In this document: positions 23,607-32,161 of the stretch, piece by piece
Numbering within the stretch: position 1 is the stretch's first letter
Layout of the letters: every line of letters begins with the position of its first letter
Assembly (NCBI GenBank): GCA_025360525.1
Contig: JANYCA010000106.1
Coordinates: 1-34,513, forward strand
Direction: 5' to 3'
Origin: Chitinophagaceae bacterium
GTDB lineage: Bacteria > Bacteroidota > Bacteroidia > Chitinophagales > Chitinophagaceae
DNA: 34,513 nt
Position numbers and translations under genes: made by a program
The notes under the pieces: generated by a model
Told to the model about the DNA's origin: nothing
Seen by the model: only the letters and a program-made list of their open reading frames with translations
Database searches by the model: none

Positions 23607-24056
23607 CTGATAATTGTTTTGTAAATAAGTACTGGTGAAGTTATTCCCGCTTTTTTGTTTAGAGCGTTTAGCAATTTAGATCAGGCCTAAATAAAAAGAT
23701 AGAATAATTAATTTAAGCCGAAAAACCCTACTCATTTTGAAAATACCTAATTACTTCTTTGCCTTAATGCAAAGAAGTAACAAGAAAGATCAAGGCTTCA
23801 TAAAAAAGACTAAAAATTTGAATGTATGGCTAAAATGAAATTAGCTCAATGTTCAAAATATGCCCCGACTGTGGTACAACCTACAGGCATATTGCAAAGC
23901 CAGGCGTCCGTAACAATAATTTCATTTCTTAACGCCACGCATTCAAATTTTCTTAACGTCTTTTTTATGAGGCCGGCAAAAAGATTGAGGTCAATCTTTA
24001 TTAACTAATAAAAAGATATACTGTATACAAACGATCGATGAAAAAATTTTGAATGC
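23607..24056. other. 450-bp gene-free region between the BatB/BatC gene and the beta-lactamase gene
   Basis: Most of it is repeat copy 2 (listed separately). The remaining 23607-23747 and 23975-24056 hold nothing I recognise beyond AT-rich sequence. Confidence 0.7.
23748..23974 (+). repeat. Long intergenic hairpin element, copy 2
   Basis: It starts with a small perfect hairpin, TTACTTCTTTG…CAAAGAAGTAA (about 23750-23780). A long imperfect inverted repeat follows: left arm 23794-23843 (GGCTTCATAAAAAAGACT…) and right arm 23917-23974 (ending CTTTTTTATGAGGCC). A perfect inner pair AATATGCC (23857-23864) / GGCATATT (23886-23893) is nested inside. It aligns with copy 1 in the same orientation: both have ATCAAGGCT, then (GA)ATAAAAAAG, then a TGAATGT/TAAATGT step, then TAAAAT, and both end GAGGCC. 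Confidence 0.82.
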
Positions 24057-24875
24057 TTAATTTTTTCCTTCAAAAAAGCCATATTGTTTTAAAATACCTT
24101 TCATAATGTTCAGCAGTACAGTTTTAATAATGATATTTTTATCGGCCGATTTTACAAGAATAGTGAAAAAGTAGGGATGTTTATTTTCCTCAATCCAGCC
24201 GGTCATCCAACCAATGTTATTGCCTTTTTCATCAAATCCAGCGCCTGTTTTGTAGCTTAACTGGTATTGGGTATTGTCTTCCTGCACCATGGCATCTCTT
24301 ACAATTTGCTGGGTGCGTTTTTGAAACGGCAATTGATCGAAATATAATCTTTTAACCAGCCCGAGTTGTTCATCTGCTGAAATTTTTAAACTGTTATCTA
24401 ACCAAAAGCTATCAATTCTGTTGCCTATTTTTCCATTGCCATAATGCGTGCTGTCTATCCACTGCTGCATGGTATCTTTTCCAATACGCCTTGCCACTTC
24501 TTGAAAATAAGGTACCGAACTTACTTTAAAGGCTTGCTCCATGGTTAGGTCTTTATTCCAGTCTTCATTCCATCTTTTTATGCCATCCCATTTAATTACC
24601 ATCTTTTCATCTGTTATCCTTCCAATTTCCAAGCCAATTAAACTATTTACAATTTTAAAGGTGGACGCAGGCAAAAAACGCATGGTATCAAGCTGCATAT
24701 TGTACACGGTAACTTTTCCATCTTTGTTGTTGAACATTGTAAAACATCCTTCAACTTTATTTTCGTCAAAATATTTTTTTAATGAATCATCCAGTTTGGC
24801 TTTGTTAACAGAGCAACCAGTAATAAGGAATATTACATTGCCGGTAAAAAAAATGTACAATAGAAACGTTTTCAT
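24057..24875 (-). CDS. Class D (OXA-type) beta-lactamase, predicted lipoprotein
   Basis: Serine beta-lactamase of 272 residues with all class D motifs. S71-T-F-K74 is the active serine and carboxylatable lysine, S119-S-V121 the SxV motif, Y145-G-N147 the YGN motif, W158 in FWLDNSL, and K209-T-G211 the KTG motif. The N-terminus has a lipoprotein signal (hydrophobic stretch, then LITGC with C21), so it is likely membrane-anchored rather than freely periplasmic. I chose the ATG at 24875 because it starts the signal peptide; a frame extending to 24923 would hide it. It follows the DUF3109 gene closely. No mobile genes surround it, so it looks chromosomal and intrinsic. Confidence 0.94.
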   Translation of the reverse strand: MKTFLLYIFFTGNVIFLITGCSVNKAKLDDSLKKYFDENKVEGCFTMFNNKDGKVTVYNMQLDTMRFLPASTFKIVNSLIGLEIGRITDEKMVIKWDGIKRWNEDWNKDLTMEQAFKVSSVPYFQEVARRIGKDTMQQWIDSTHYGNGKIGNRIDSFWLDNSLKISADEQLGLVKRLYFDQLPFQKRTQQIVRDAMVQEDNTQYQLSYKTGAGFDEKGNNIGWMTGWIEENKHPYFFTILVKSADKNIIIKTVLLNIMKGILKQYGFFEGKN

Positions 24876-24924
24876 GTAAGTTGTAGCTGTTATTATTTTT
24901 TGTTTACTGATATAAAAAAGCATG

Positions 24925-25509
24925 TTATGAATTTACTTGTTGAAATTTTGCAGTTGCTTCCAGTGTTTCGTAAAATGTAAGCCCATATTTACGGATGATG
25001 GCGTCTTTTAAAAAAACATAGACCGGCACTTTAAGTTTTTTACCAAGGGTGCAGGCAGCACTGCAAAGATCTTCCCGGGGTTGGTAATTAACGTACTCGC
25101 TTTTTTTATTGCGGCTTTGCTTAATTCGTATGGGGAAAAGATGGCAGCTAATCGGCTTTCTCCAACCAATTTTCCCATCATTGTAGGCTTGCTCAATACC
25201 GCATTTTACAATACCGTTGTTATCTGTAATTCCGTATACACATATCTTACTGTCTATTGTGGGTGTTACCCAGCCGAACTCCGGGTTAAACAGGTATCTG
25301 CCCTGCTTCTCCAGCTGCTGTTGACTTTCCTCTGTAAGATAAGGGAGAACGGCTTCGTAAGCTGCATTCAGTTCCTGTAATTCGGCATCTTCGAGTGGCG
25401 CTCCTGCATCGCCATCTACACAACAACCACCCTTACATTTATTGAGGTCACACACAAACCGGTCCTCAATAATTGCGTCACTAATCAATACATTGTCTAT
25501 TGCTATCAT
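24925..25509 (-). CDS. DUF3109 family cysteine-rich protein
   Basis: This 194-residue protein matches the DUF3109 family of Bacteroidota. It contains the cluster VCDLNKCKGGCCVDGDAGAPL near the start, then CVYGI, VKCGIEQAYNDGKIGWRKPISCHLFPIR, and CSAACTLGKK. The pattern of eight or more cysteines suggests bound metal, as in the YkgJ-like zinc or iron-binding group, but the function is unknown. I used the ATG at 25509 (MIAIDNVLISDAI), the family start. Confidence 0.88.
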   Translation of the reverse strand: MIAIDNVLISDAIIEDRFVCDLNKCKGGCCVDGDAGAPLEDAELQELNAAYEAVLPYLTEESQQQLEKQGRYLFNPEFGWVTPTIDSKICVYGITDNNGIVKCGIEQAYNDGKIGWRKPISCHLFPIRIKQSRNKKSEYVNYQPREDLCSAACTLGKKLKVPVYVFLKDAIIRKYGLTFYETLEATAKFQQVNS

Positions 25510-25574
25510 TGTTTGCAAAAATAGGGACAAAAATGTAAGGCTTATTAAAGCGTGTAAGGGATTAACGGTTTTAA

Positions 25575-25901
25575 CTATTTACGTTTAGCAACTAAATTGT
25601 ACGAATTATCTACCATTTGCAGCAATTGTTTATTAGTAAGCGTTCCATTTATAATAATGGTATTCCAGTGTTTTTTATTCATGTGATAGCCTGGTAATAC
25701 AGCATCGGGATATTCTTCTCTTAACTCAAGCGCTTCATCGGGATTGCATTTGGCATTAAACTGAAGTGGCTGTGCATTTAATGACAGCAGTAGAAAAAGC
25801 TTGTTATTTACTTTAAAAACCAACACATCTTTCCCAAATGGAAAGCCTTCGGTTACAGCAGGTTTTTGTAGGATATAATCCCTTAAAAATTCTATATCCA
25901 T
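25575..25901 (-). CDS. MmcQ/YjbR family protein
   Basis: Compact 108-residue protein of the YjbR/CyaY-like fold. Diagnostic segments are the start DIEFLRDYILQKPAVTEGFPFG, VFKVNNKLFLLLSL and the late YHMNKKHWNTIIINGTL, with the conserved lysine, histidine and tryptophan. Members are often annotated as DNA-binding, but evidence for that is thin. It is read in the same direction as the DUF3109 gene, 65 bp upstream of it. Confidence 0.9.
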   Translation of the reverse strand: MDIEFLRDYILQKPAVTEGFPFGKDVLVFKVNNKLFLLLSLNAQPLQFNAKCNPDEALELREEYPDAVLPGYHMNKKHWNTIIINGTLTNKQLLQMVDNSYNLVAKRK

Positions 25902-26067
25902 GTTTGATTTCGTGTTTAAGTATCAGCGCTACTTATTTAGATTCCTGCTTTTCGATGGGCTATCCGAAAGCAGTTTATACCAGAAAGTTTTAACCGACGC
26001 AAATTTAATCTTTAAATAAATGTTGCGCCTTGTTGGGGGCGTACTTAAAATTACTGCAGTGTATTAA

Positions 26068-26121
26068 AGGGCTGCCAACCTTTATTAAAGAATGGTGAAA
26101 ATTAAAAAGGTTGCCAGCCCT
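26068..26121. repeat. Imperfect inverted repeat AGGGCTGCCAACCTT / AAGGTTGCCAGCCCT
   Basis: Two 15-bp arms (26068-26082 and 26107-26121) pair at 14 of 15 positions around a 24-nt AT-rich loop. They lie between the T9SS-cargo gene and the MmcQ-type gene. A REP-like interspersed repeat is possible; only one copy is seen here. The rest of 25902-26194 holds only the terminator below. Confidence 0.65.
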
Positions 26122-26145
26122 AACGAAGAATATTAGCAACAAAAA

Positions 26146-26169
26146 AACCTTGTGATAAGTCACAAGGTT
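26146..26169 (-). terminator. Rho-independent terminator after the T9SS-cargo gene
   Basis: AACCTTGTGA and TCACAAGGTT form a perfect 10-bp stem with loop TAAG. On the - strand a run of T (complement of A at 26141-26147) follows. It is 26 bp past the stop codon at 26195. Confidence 0.88.
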
Positions 26170-26194
26170 GTCGGTTTAAGTCAAAGAAAAAATA

Positions 26195-26839
26195 TTATTG
26201 TTTCATAAACTGGTGGTTAATTATTTGCCCTTTGTTGGTGATTAACTTAACTGCATAATACCCCGGATTTAAAGCCGCCATATCAATATCGGCCAGGTTG
26301 GTGGTATTGCTGATAGCAGCACTTTCCTGCTGTTTTTTCCCTGCAGCGTCGGTAACAACCACACTGCTGATGCTGTTATTATCTGTCATCCACACATGTA
26401 GCTTATCAATCACTACTTTTGGTAAAATGGTAACCTCTTTATTTACAGACCTCGTATCAAGTATCGTTACATTGCTGAAAGAAAAGTTGCCGTCTTTGCA
26501 AATAATTTTTAAACGGTAGTAGTTGATGCCTTCCATCAAAACCCTGTCCTGCGCTGCGTAATTATAATAGTTACCTGCCATGGAGGTTACATAAGTAAAA
26601 TTTTGGCCATCGGTACTTTTTTCCAATTGAAACATTTGAATGTTTTTTTGCTTGCGTGCATTCCAGGTAAGGTGGCCAACATTGTTGACTATGCTAGCCT
26701 TAATTTGTATACCAGTTAAAGGAATGTTTTTTGCAACCGGCAATGCAATGTTGCTTAAGTGGGCAGCGGATACAGAACCTGCCGTTGCAGTAATATTTGT
26801 AATGGTTGCCAGTAGTAGAATGTTAATTTGAGTTTTCAT
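26195..26839 (-). CDS. Secreted protein with type IX secretion C-terminal sorting domain
   Basis: This 214-residue protein has an N-terminal signal sequence (about 1-25). A fibronectin-like segment follows (about 45-130; GHLTWNARKQKNIQMFQLEKSTDGQNFTYV and INYYRLKIICKDGNFSFSN, typical of Bacteroidota surface proteins). A T9SS type A sorting domain forms the end (about 137-214: VTILPKVVIDKLHV…, NPGYYAVKLIT, final HQFMKQ). It is therefore likely exported by the type IX system and shed or anchored at the surface. No catalytic domain is present. The role is unknown. Confidence 0.85.
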   Translation of the reverse strand: MKTQINILLLATITNITATAGSVSAAHLSNIALPVAKNIPLTGIQIKASIVNNVGHLTWNARKQKNIQMFQLEKSTDGQNFTYVTSMAGNYYNYAAQDRVLMEGINYYRLKIICKDGNFSFSNVTILDTRSVNKEVTILPKVVIDKLHVWMTDNNSISSVVVTDAAGKKQQESAAISNTTNLADIDMAALNPGYYAVKLITNKGQIINHQFMKQ

Positions 26840-26988
26840 TTTCTTTGCGTTTGTTTAAGGTAAGCCTACAACATGCCAGAATGCAATGTGATGAAAATCA
26901 GAAGATTGATTTTAGGATTGACCAAGAGTTTTCCGGATATTGGATTTGAACTCTTTTATATGGAGGCTTTTTTTATCAGACAAAAAAA

Positions 26989-27013
26989 TACCGGCTAAAA
27001 AATTTAACCGGCA
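26989..27013 (-). terminator. Terminator after the RND pump gene
   Basis: On the - strand TGCCGGTTAAA pairs with TTTAGCCGGTA (two wobble pairs) around a short T loop and is followed by a run of seven T (complement of 26982-26988). It marks the 3' end of the efflux operon. Confidence 0.75.
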
Positions 27014-27036
27014 TTTCGATATAAAATCAAGCTGTT

Positions 27037-30000
27037 TTAAAACCAGCTACCATTCCAGGTTTCGCTTGCTGCTTCGTCGTTTTTCAATTTATTTCTTCTG
27101 CGTTTTACATCCCTGAAATAACGGAATGCAGTTACAATCATCAGCGGCATAAATAAGAAGATTAATGGTGGTATGCCCATAAAGCTGATCCATTTGCCAC
27201 CGAACATAGTGCGCATCGGGCGTTTTAACCTTTCTGCAATCAGGTACATTGCGGGCACCAGTACTAGGGTCATAAAGAAAGCAAATGCTAAACCAAAAAT
27301 GATTGTCCAGCTAAGGGGTTTCCAAAATGCAACACTATCGCCACCAAAGAAAATATGCGGATTTAGTTCGGAGAATAAAGTAACAAAATTGATGTTGAAG
27401 CCAACAGCAATTGGTATGAAAGCAAGGATGGCTGCCAGTGCGGTAAGCAATACCGGTATGATACGGGTTTTACCAGCCATTATAATTGCCTCTCTTGTTT
27501 TTAATCCACGGCTTCTTAGTTCGTCTGCAAATTCAATAACCAGGATACCATTTTTTACCACAATACCCGACAAGCCAACAATGCCAAGCCCAGTCATTAA
27601 TACGGATACTTCCATACCGGTAATAGAGAAACCAAGGAGCACACCTATTACGCTAAAAATAATTTCCGTAAGGATGATGATAGGCTTACTTACACTGTTG
27701 AATTGTATTACCAACACAAACAAAATAATCATTAAAGCAATCACCAAAGCCGATGTAAGAAAAGCACCTGTTTCTGCCTGTTGCTCTCCTTCGCCGGTTT
27801 GTTTAATGGTAACACCCTCCGACTTTTGTGTAAAAGCATCCAGGTGTTTAGTAATTTCCAGGTTAACCGCTGTTGCATTAAAACCTTTAGTGGTTAATAC
27901 ATTGGACCGGAGTGTAATTAATCGTTTTTGGTTTTTACGTTTTACGCTACCGAAAGTACTTGTTGGTTCTATTTTAACCAGCGCACTGATGGGAATATTT
28001 TTTACCGCACCACCCACGGCCATATCCCTAAATGAAATGCGCATGTTGAGAAGGTTGCTAAGATCTTTCCGCTGCATTTCATCATTGCGTAACTGAATTT
28101 TGTATTCGTCTTTTCCTTCTTTAATTTTTGATATTTCTCTGCCAAATAAACCGGTGCGGATTGCCTGCCCTATTTGTGCAGAAGATACACCTTGTATTAA
28201 GGCACGCTCCCTGTCTACCGTTAAAGTAATTTCAGGATTGTTGAGGTCAACATCCATTTTTAATTCTTCTACACCAGGCACCTGGATGGAGTCTAAATAA
28301 TTTTTAAGATTTACAGCAGTCTTTACCAGTCCATCAAAATCTTCGCTGGCAATTTCAATATTTACCGGTGGATCAGTAGGCGGTCCGCTGCTCTCCTGGT
28401 TAACACTTATTTCCGAACCAGGAATACCTTTTATTTCTGCCCGAACCTGGTCAAGATAAGGACGGGTAGAAACGCCATGTCTTTTCTCGAATTCCACAAA
28501 TGAAACCTGTATCCTTCCCAGTTCGCTCCGGGTGCTTCTGTCGCCAGATGATGGATCGCTTGCACCTATGGCCACATTACTGATAACACTTTCCACTACC
28601 GGATTTTTTTTGCCGATGGCAGCATCAATCCCTAAAACTTTATTAACCTTTTTTTCCAAAACCTGAATTACAGAGTCGGTGTATTGTACGCTGGTACCCA
28701 CCGGCAGTTTAACGTACACATAAATCTGGTTTGGATCTCCCTGCGGAAAAAATACAATACCTACCCGGTTACTTTTTACAGAAGCTATAAATACAAATAC
28801 CGAAATAAAGAGCAGCGCAATAATTCCTAGTAAAAGATGTACGGGTCTCCAGCCTTTTAATGCCCAGCGAAGCAAAGTTTCGTAATGCCCCATGATCCAC
28901 GGAAGGGCATGATTTTGAAAATAATGAATAGCATCTGTAAGGAAGTACCTGTTTAATAATACCAATATCATAAAGAACAGCAACAGGTTGCCCATAAAGG
29001 TTGCACCTAATAAATCCAATACAATCCCTGCAGCAATTACAATCCAGAAAATTGGTTTTTTAAAGATGGCTGATTTGGGTTCTTTGTTTTCACTTTCAGG
29101 ATGATTCATAAAATCAACCGCAAAAACAGGGTTCATAAAAAATGCTACCAGTAACGATGCCGCCAACGTAAATATGAGCATGATGGGTAAATACACCATG
29201 AACCGACCAATAATACCCGGCCAGAAAAGCAACGGAAAGAAGGGTGCTAATGTTGTAAGCGTACCAGCTAAAACCGGTACAAATACTTCACCTGCGGCCA
29301 TTTTAGCTGCGGTGATGGTAGATATTTTTCCTTTGGCGTCGGTAAAAATCCGGTGTGTGTTTTCTATAACCACAATGGCATCATCCACTATTATCCCTAA
29401 GCCAAATAACAAGGCAAACAATACAATAAAGTTGAGCGTAACATGTGTGCCAACAATTAAATCGGCACCGGGTAAAAATACAAATGCCACAAACATACTA
29501 AGTGGCACAGAGAGCGCCACAAAAAAGGCATTGGTAACACCCATAAAAAACATGAGTACAATCAGCACCAAAATAAAACCGATGATGATTGAGTTTACCA
29601 GGTCGTTAAAAGATGTTTTTGTTTTGATACTTTGGTCGCCGGTGATAACTGTGTTTAAATTATCCGGGTAAATAACACCCTTTGCTTCTTTAATTGTTTT
29701 TCTTACGCCTTCACTTGTTTCAATTAAATTTTCGCCACTACGTTTAATAATATTAAGAGTAACCACATTTTTTCCATCAAGGCGGGCATAGCTTTCAGCG
29801 TTTTTTGTAGTATCTTTTATGGTGGCAATATCTTTTAAATAAATCGGGAATCCACCCGTATTGCGGACCAATACTTTTTCGATATCGTAGGCTGTTTTAA
29901 ACTGTCCCTTTAGCTGCAGGTTTCGTTTGGTAGAACCCACATCGAGCAAACCGCCCGATATGTCCAGGTTTTCCCGCTGTACGGCATAGGTAATGTCATC

Positions 30001-30642
30001 AAAGGTTACGCCGGCAGTTTGCATACGAAAGTTGTCTACATTTATCTGGAATTCTCTTTCCGGAGCACCTACAATATCAATGCGGTTTATTTGTGGCAGG
30101 TCTTCTAATTTTTCCTTTAGGTCGTCTGCAAATTTTTTCAACCTTGCCATATCATAGTCACCACTTAAGTTAACATTCATGATCGGTTGATCGCTCAGGT
30201 TTACTTCGAGTGCGGTAGGCACCTGGGTAAGGTCTGTTGGAAGATCCTGCTTGGCTTTATCAATGGCGTCCTTTACTTTTTGCAGGGCCACTTCTGTTTT
30301 TACTTTTGTGTCAAACTCAACCGTAATGGCCGAATAATCCTGCTGCGATGTGCTGGATAATTTTTTGATTTTTGCACCGGTAATACCTTTTATCTGCTTC
30401 TCAATAGGCCTTGTTACCAGGTTCTCCATATCTTTTGGAGAGTTACCTACATAGATGGTTTGCACATAAATAGTGGGTATCACTATATCCGGAAACTGTT
30501 CTTTAGGAAGTGTTACAAATTGATAAATACCAATTATTGAAATAAACAACATCACCAGGTAAATGGAGGTTTTGTTGGTGATACTCCAGGAGGTTAGTTT
30601 AAATTCTTTAAACTTGTTTGAAAAATTTTCTTTTGCACTCAT
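27037..30642 (-). CDS. RND efflux pump inner-membrane permease (AcrB/MdtB-like)
   Basis: Proton-driven tripartite efflux permease of 1201 residues, working with the adaptor and TolC-type channel encoded upstream. Family features: the first helix with VTLPKEQFPDIVIPTIYVQTIYVGNSPKDMENLVTRPIE, the fourth-helix segment LFGLGIIVDDAIVVIENTHRI with the paired aspartates of proton relay, and LGIVGLSGIVVKNGILVIEFAD in the second half. It is longer than the usual 1030-1050 residues. An extra stretch near 530-590 adds about two hydrophobic helices between the halves, and the C-terminus has a further hydrophobic segment plus a basic tail. I used the ATG at 30642 (MSAKENFSNK); an upstream ATG falls in the repeat. 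Drug versus other substrate is undecided. Confidence 0.94.
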   Translation of the reverse strand: MSAKENFSNKFKEFKLTSWSITNKTSIYLVMLFISIIGIYQFVTLPKEQFPDIVIPTIYVQTIYVGNSPKDMENLVTRPIEKQIKGITGAKIKKLSSTSQQDYSAITVEFDTKVKTEVALQKVKDAIDKAKQDLPTDLTQVPTALEVNLSDQPIMNVNLSGDYDMARLKKFADDLKEKLEDLPQINRIDIVGAPEREFQINVDNFRMQTAGVTFDDITYAVQRENLDISGGLLDVGSTKRNLQLKGQFKTAYDIEKVLVRNTGGFPIYLKDIATIKDTTKNAESYARLDGKNVVTLNIIKRSGENLIETSEGVRKTIKEAKGVIYPDNLNTVITGDQSIKTKTSFNDLVNSIIIGFILVLIVLMFFMGVTNAFFVALSVPLSMFVAFVFLPGADLIVGTHVTLNFIVLFALLFGLGIIVDDAIVVIENTHRIFTDAKGKISTITAAKMAAGEVFVPVLAGTLTTLAPFFPLLFWPGIIGRFMVYLPIMLIFTLAASLLVAFFMNPVFAVDFMNHPESENKEPKSAIFKKPIFWIVIAAGIVLDLLGATFMGNLLLFFMILVLLNRYFLTDAIHYFQNHALPWIMGHYETLLRWALKGWRPVHLLLGIIALLFISVFVFIASVKSNRVGIVFFPQGDPNQIYVYVKLPVGTSVQYTDSVIQVLEKKVNKVLGIDAAIGKKNPVVESVISNVAIGASDPSSGDRSTRSELGRIQVSFVEFEKRHGVSTRPYLDQVRAEIKGIPGSEISVNQESSGPPTDPPVNIEIASEDFDGLVKTAVNLKNYLDSIQVPGVEELKMDVDLNNPEITLTVDRERALIQGVSSAQIGQAIRTGLFGREISKIKEGKDEYKIQLRNDEMQRKDLSNLLNMRISFRDMAVGGAVKNIPISALVKIEPTSTFGSVKRKNQKRLITLRSNVLTTKGFNATAVNLEITKHLDAFTQKSEGVTIKQTGEGEQQAETGAFLTSALVIALMIILFVLVIQFNSVSKPIIILTEIIFSVIGVLLGFSITGMEVSVLMTGLGIVGLSGIVVKNGILVIEFADELRSRGLKTREAIIMAGKTRIIPVLLTALAAILAFIPIAVGFNINFVTLFSELNPHIFFGGDSVAFWKPLSWTIIFGLAFAFFMTLVLVPAMYLIAERLKRPMRTMFGGKWISFMGIPPLIFLFMPLMIVTAFRYFRDVKRRRNKLKNDEAASETWNGSWF

Positions 30643-30653
30643 ACAATTTAGTA

Positions 30654-30917
30654 CCCCCATCCCCTAGAGGGGGGTTATGAGGAGTTTGTTTTTTGTTACC
30701 CCGGTGCCTTTAAGCAGGCGTTGGGAAAATTATGTTTAGCTATGAATTGTTATACATAAAACCCTTTATAGGGAATGATATCTGAACTTTAGTTTTTATG
30801 TTATTATCATTTGTATTATACTTAACTCTGAATATCGAGAACCATTATAACAGACATAGATCGAAAAGTCTTTTTGTCAAAGCCAACTCTGCCTTTCTCT
30901 CCTTTAGGGGATGGGGG
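30654..30917. mobile_element. MITE-like segment with 17-bp terminal inverted repeats
   Basis: The left end CCCCCATCCCCTAGAGG (30654-30670) and right end CCTTTAGGGGATGGGGG (30901-30917) are inverted copies matching at 16 of 17 bases. They bracket 230 bp without any gene. The ends are C/G-rich, as in the hairpins bordering the DUF559 insertions. The segment fills the gap between the adaptor stop (30921) and the RND start, a gap that is normally short. Confidence 0.68.
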
Positions 30918-30920
30918 CGT

Positions 30921-32114
30921 TTATTGCGTTGTAAGCAACTGCCCTTCGTACAAGCTTCCAAACCCTTCAGTAATTAATGCATCACCCGCTTTTAACCCTG
31001 TTTTTATTTCTAACAAATTACCATTTAGTGAGCCAATATTTACAGGTCTTTTCCGGGCAATCAGTTTACCATTTTCTGTGCTGGCTATCATTACAAACTT
31101 TCCTTTTTCGTCATTCTGCAAGGTATTTAAAGGAATGACCATAACGTTGGCGGCTGCATAGTCTCTAATCTTCATCATTGCTATTTGATTTGGCTTTAAA
31201 GCAGGATCGGCCGGTAGTTTTGCTTCCACCACAAACCCCCTGTTGATGATATCAATAGAGGCTCCTACAAAACTCAAAGTAGTATTGATGCTCTTATTTA
31301 CATCCGGCAACACTACAATTACAGCGCTGCCTTTACCCACGGTACCCAAATAATTTTCCGGGATATTGCTTACCACTTTTAGCAATGAATTATTTACAAT
31401 TTTTATTACGCCAGATCCGGGCGAACCAAAAATTTCACCCTGTTTTACCGTTACCATATCTGCAACGCCGTTTACATCGCTGTATACCGATGCAGTTTTT
31501 ACCTGCTCCTGCACCACTTTTATATTTTCCTGGCTGGTTAGTAATTGGTTTTCTAAAGTAGCTACATTATTTTTTGCTGTAATCAATTGTACCTCGGTAC
31601 CAATGTTTTGATCCCAAAGATTTTTCTGGCGCTGGTAAATATTTTTGGCATAAGAAAGTTGTGTTTTTATGCTTTCCAGGCCCTGCCTTGAGGCTACTAA
31701 ATTTTGTTGCTGAATTACATCATCTAATTTTAAAAGCAACTGACCTTTTTTTACCAGGGCGCCCTGTTGTATGTAGATAGCTTTTATTTGTCCCGGGCCA
31801 CCACGTGGCGTGATATAGCTTACATTTTCGGCATCTACTCTTCCTTGTAGTTCTATGTAATGCGTAAATTCTGTTGTGGCCAAAGTTTGTATAGCCACCA
31901 GTTTTGCCTTGGGCATATTAGCTGCACTTGTATCCAGTTTATTAATTTCTTTCTCGAGGCTGGTAATTTTACCATCGATGCTTTTTTTATCTGCCTTCAG
32001 TTTTTCAAGTGTCGCTCTCTTATCATTTAAAGCAGCATCACTTTCTTTTTTGCTGCTACCGCAGGATGAAAAAAGAACCATGGCAGCCAGCATTGTAAAT
32101 GTATATTTTGTCAT
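30921..32114 (-). CDS. RND efflux periplasmic adaptor (membrane fusion protein), lipoprotein
   Basis: Links the RND permease to the outer-membrane channel. The 397 residues begin with a lipoprotein signal (MLAAMVLFSSCGSSKK, lipobox cysteine near 19). A coiled coil follows (about 25-65, rich in K, E and L). The barrel-sandwich halves are IQGRVDAENVSYITPRGGPGQIKAIYIQQGALVKKGQLLLKLDD and SDVNGVADMVTVKQGEIFGSPGSGVIKI, flanking the long alpha-hairpin (about 140-205). The beta-barrel and membrane-proximal domains complete the protein. It sits between the TolC-type gene and the RND gene. Confidence 0.94.
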   Translation of the reverse strand: MTKYTFTMLAAMVLFSSCGSSKKESDAALNDKRATLEKLKADKKSIDGKITSLEKEINKLDTSAANMPKAKLVAIQTLATTEFTHYIELQGRVDAENVSYITPRGGPGQIKAIYIQQGALVKKGQLLLKLDDVIQQQNLVASRQGLESIKTQLSYAKNIYQRQKNLWDQNIGTEVQLITAKNNVATLENQLLTSQENIKVVQEQVKTASVYSDVNGVADMVTVKQGEIFGSPGSGVIKIVNNSLLKVVSNIPENYLGTVGKGSAVIVVLPDVNKSINTTLSFVGASIDIINRGFVVEAKLPADPALKPNQIAMMKIRDYAAANVMVIPLNTLQNDEKGKFVMIASTENGKLIARKRPVNIGSLNGNLLEIKTGLKAGDALITEGFGSLYEGQLLTTQ

Positions 32115-32161
32115 TATTACGTAGTTAGATTGTTTATTGATATTTTATTATTTCTACTTGT

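Noticed and set aside
23826..24008. 60-codon + frame in the gap before the beta-lactamase gene
   Set aside because: Lies within the hairpin repeat copy 2 and is explained by it.
24057..24875. Recently acquired resistance island
   Set aside because: No insertion sequence, integron or base-composition shift seen around the gene.
24876..24923. Longer N-terminus for the class D beta-lactamase
   Set aside because: It would place 16 residues before the lipoprotein signal and leave only 1 bp to the upstream gene; the ATG at 24875 is the better start.
27173..28096. + strand open frame of 307 codons
   Set aside because: Antisense shadow of the RND permease; composition mirrors the complementary codons and matches no family.
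30643..30660. Upstream ATG for the RND permease at 30660
   Set aside because: It falls in the C/G-rich repeat end and adds six residues foreign to the family.
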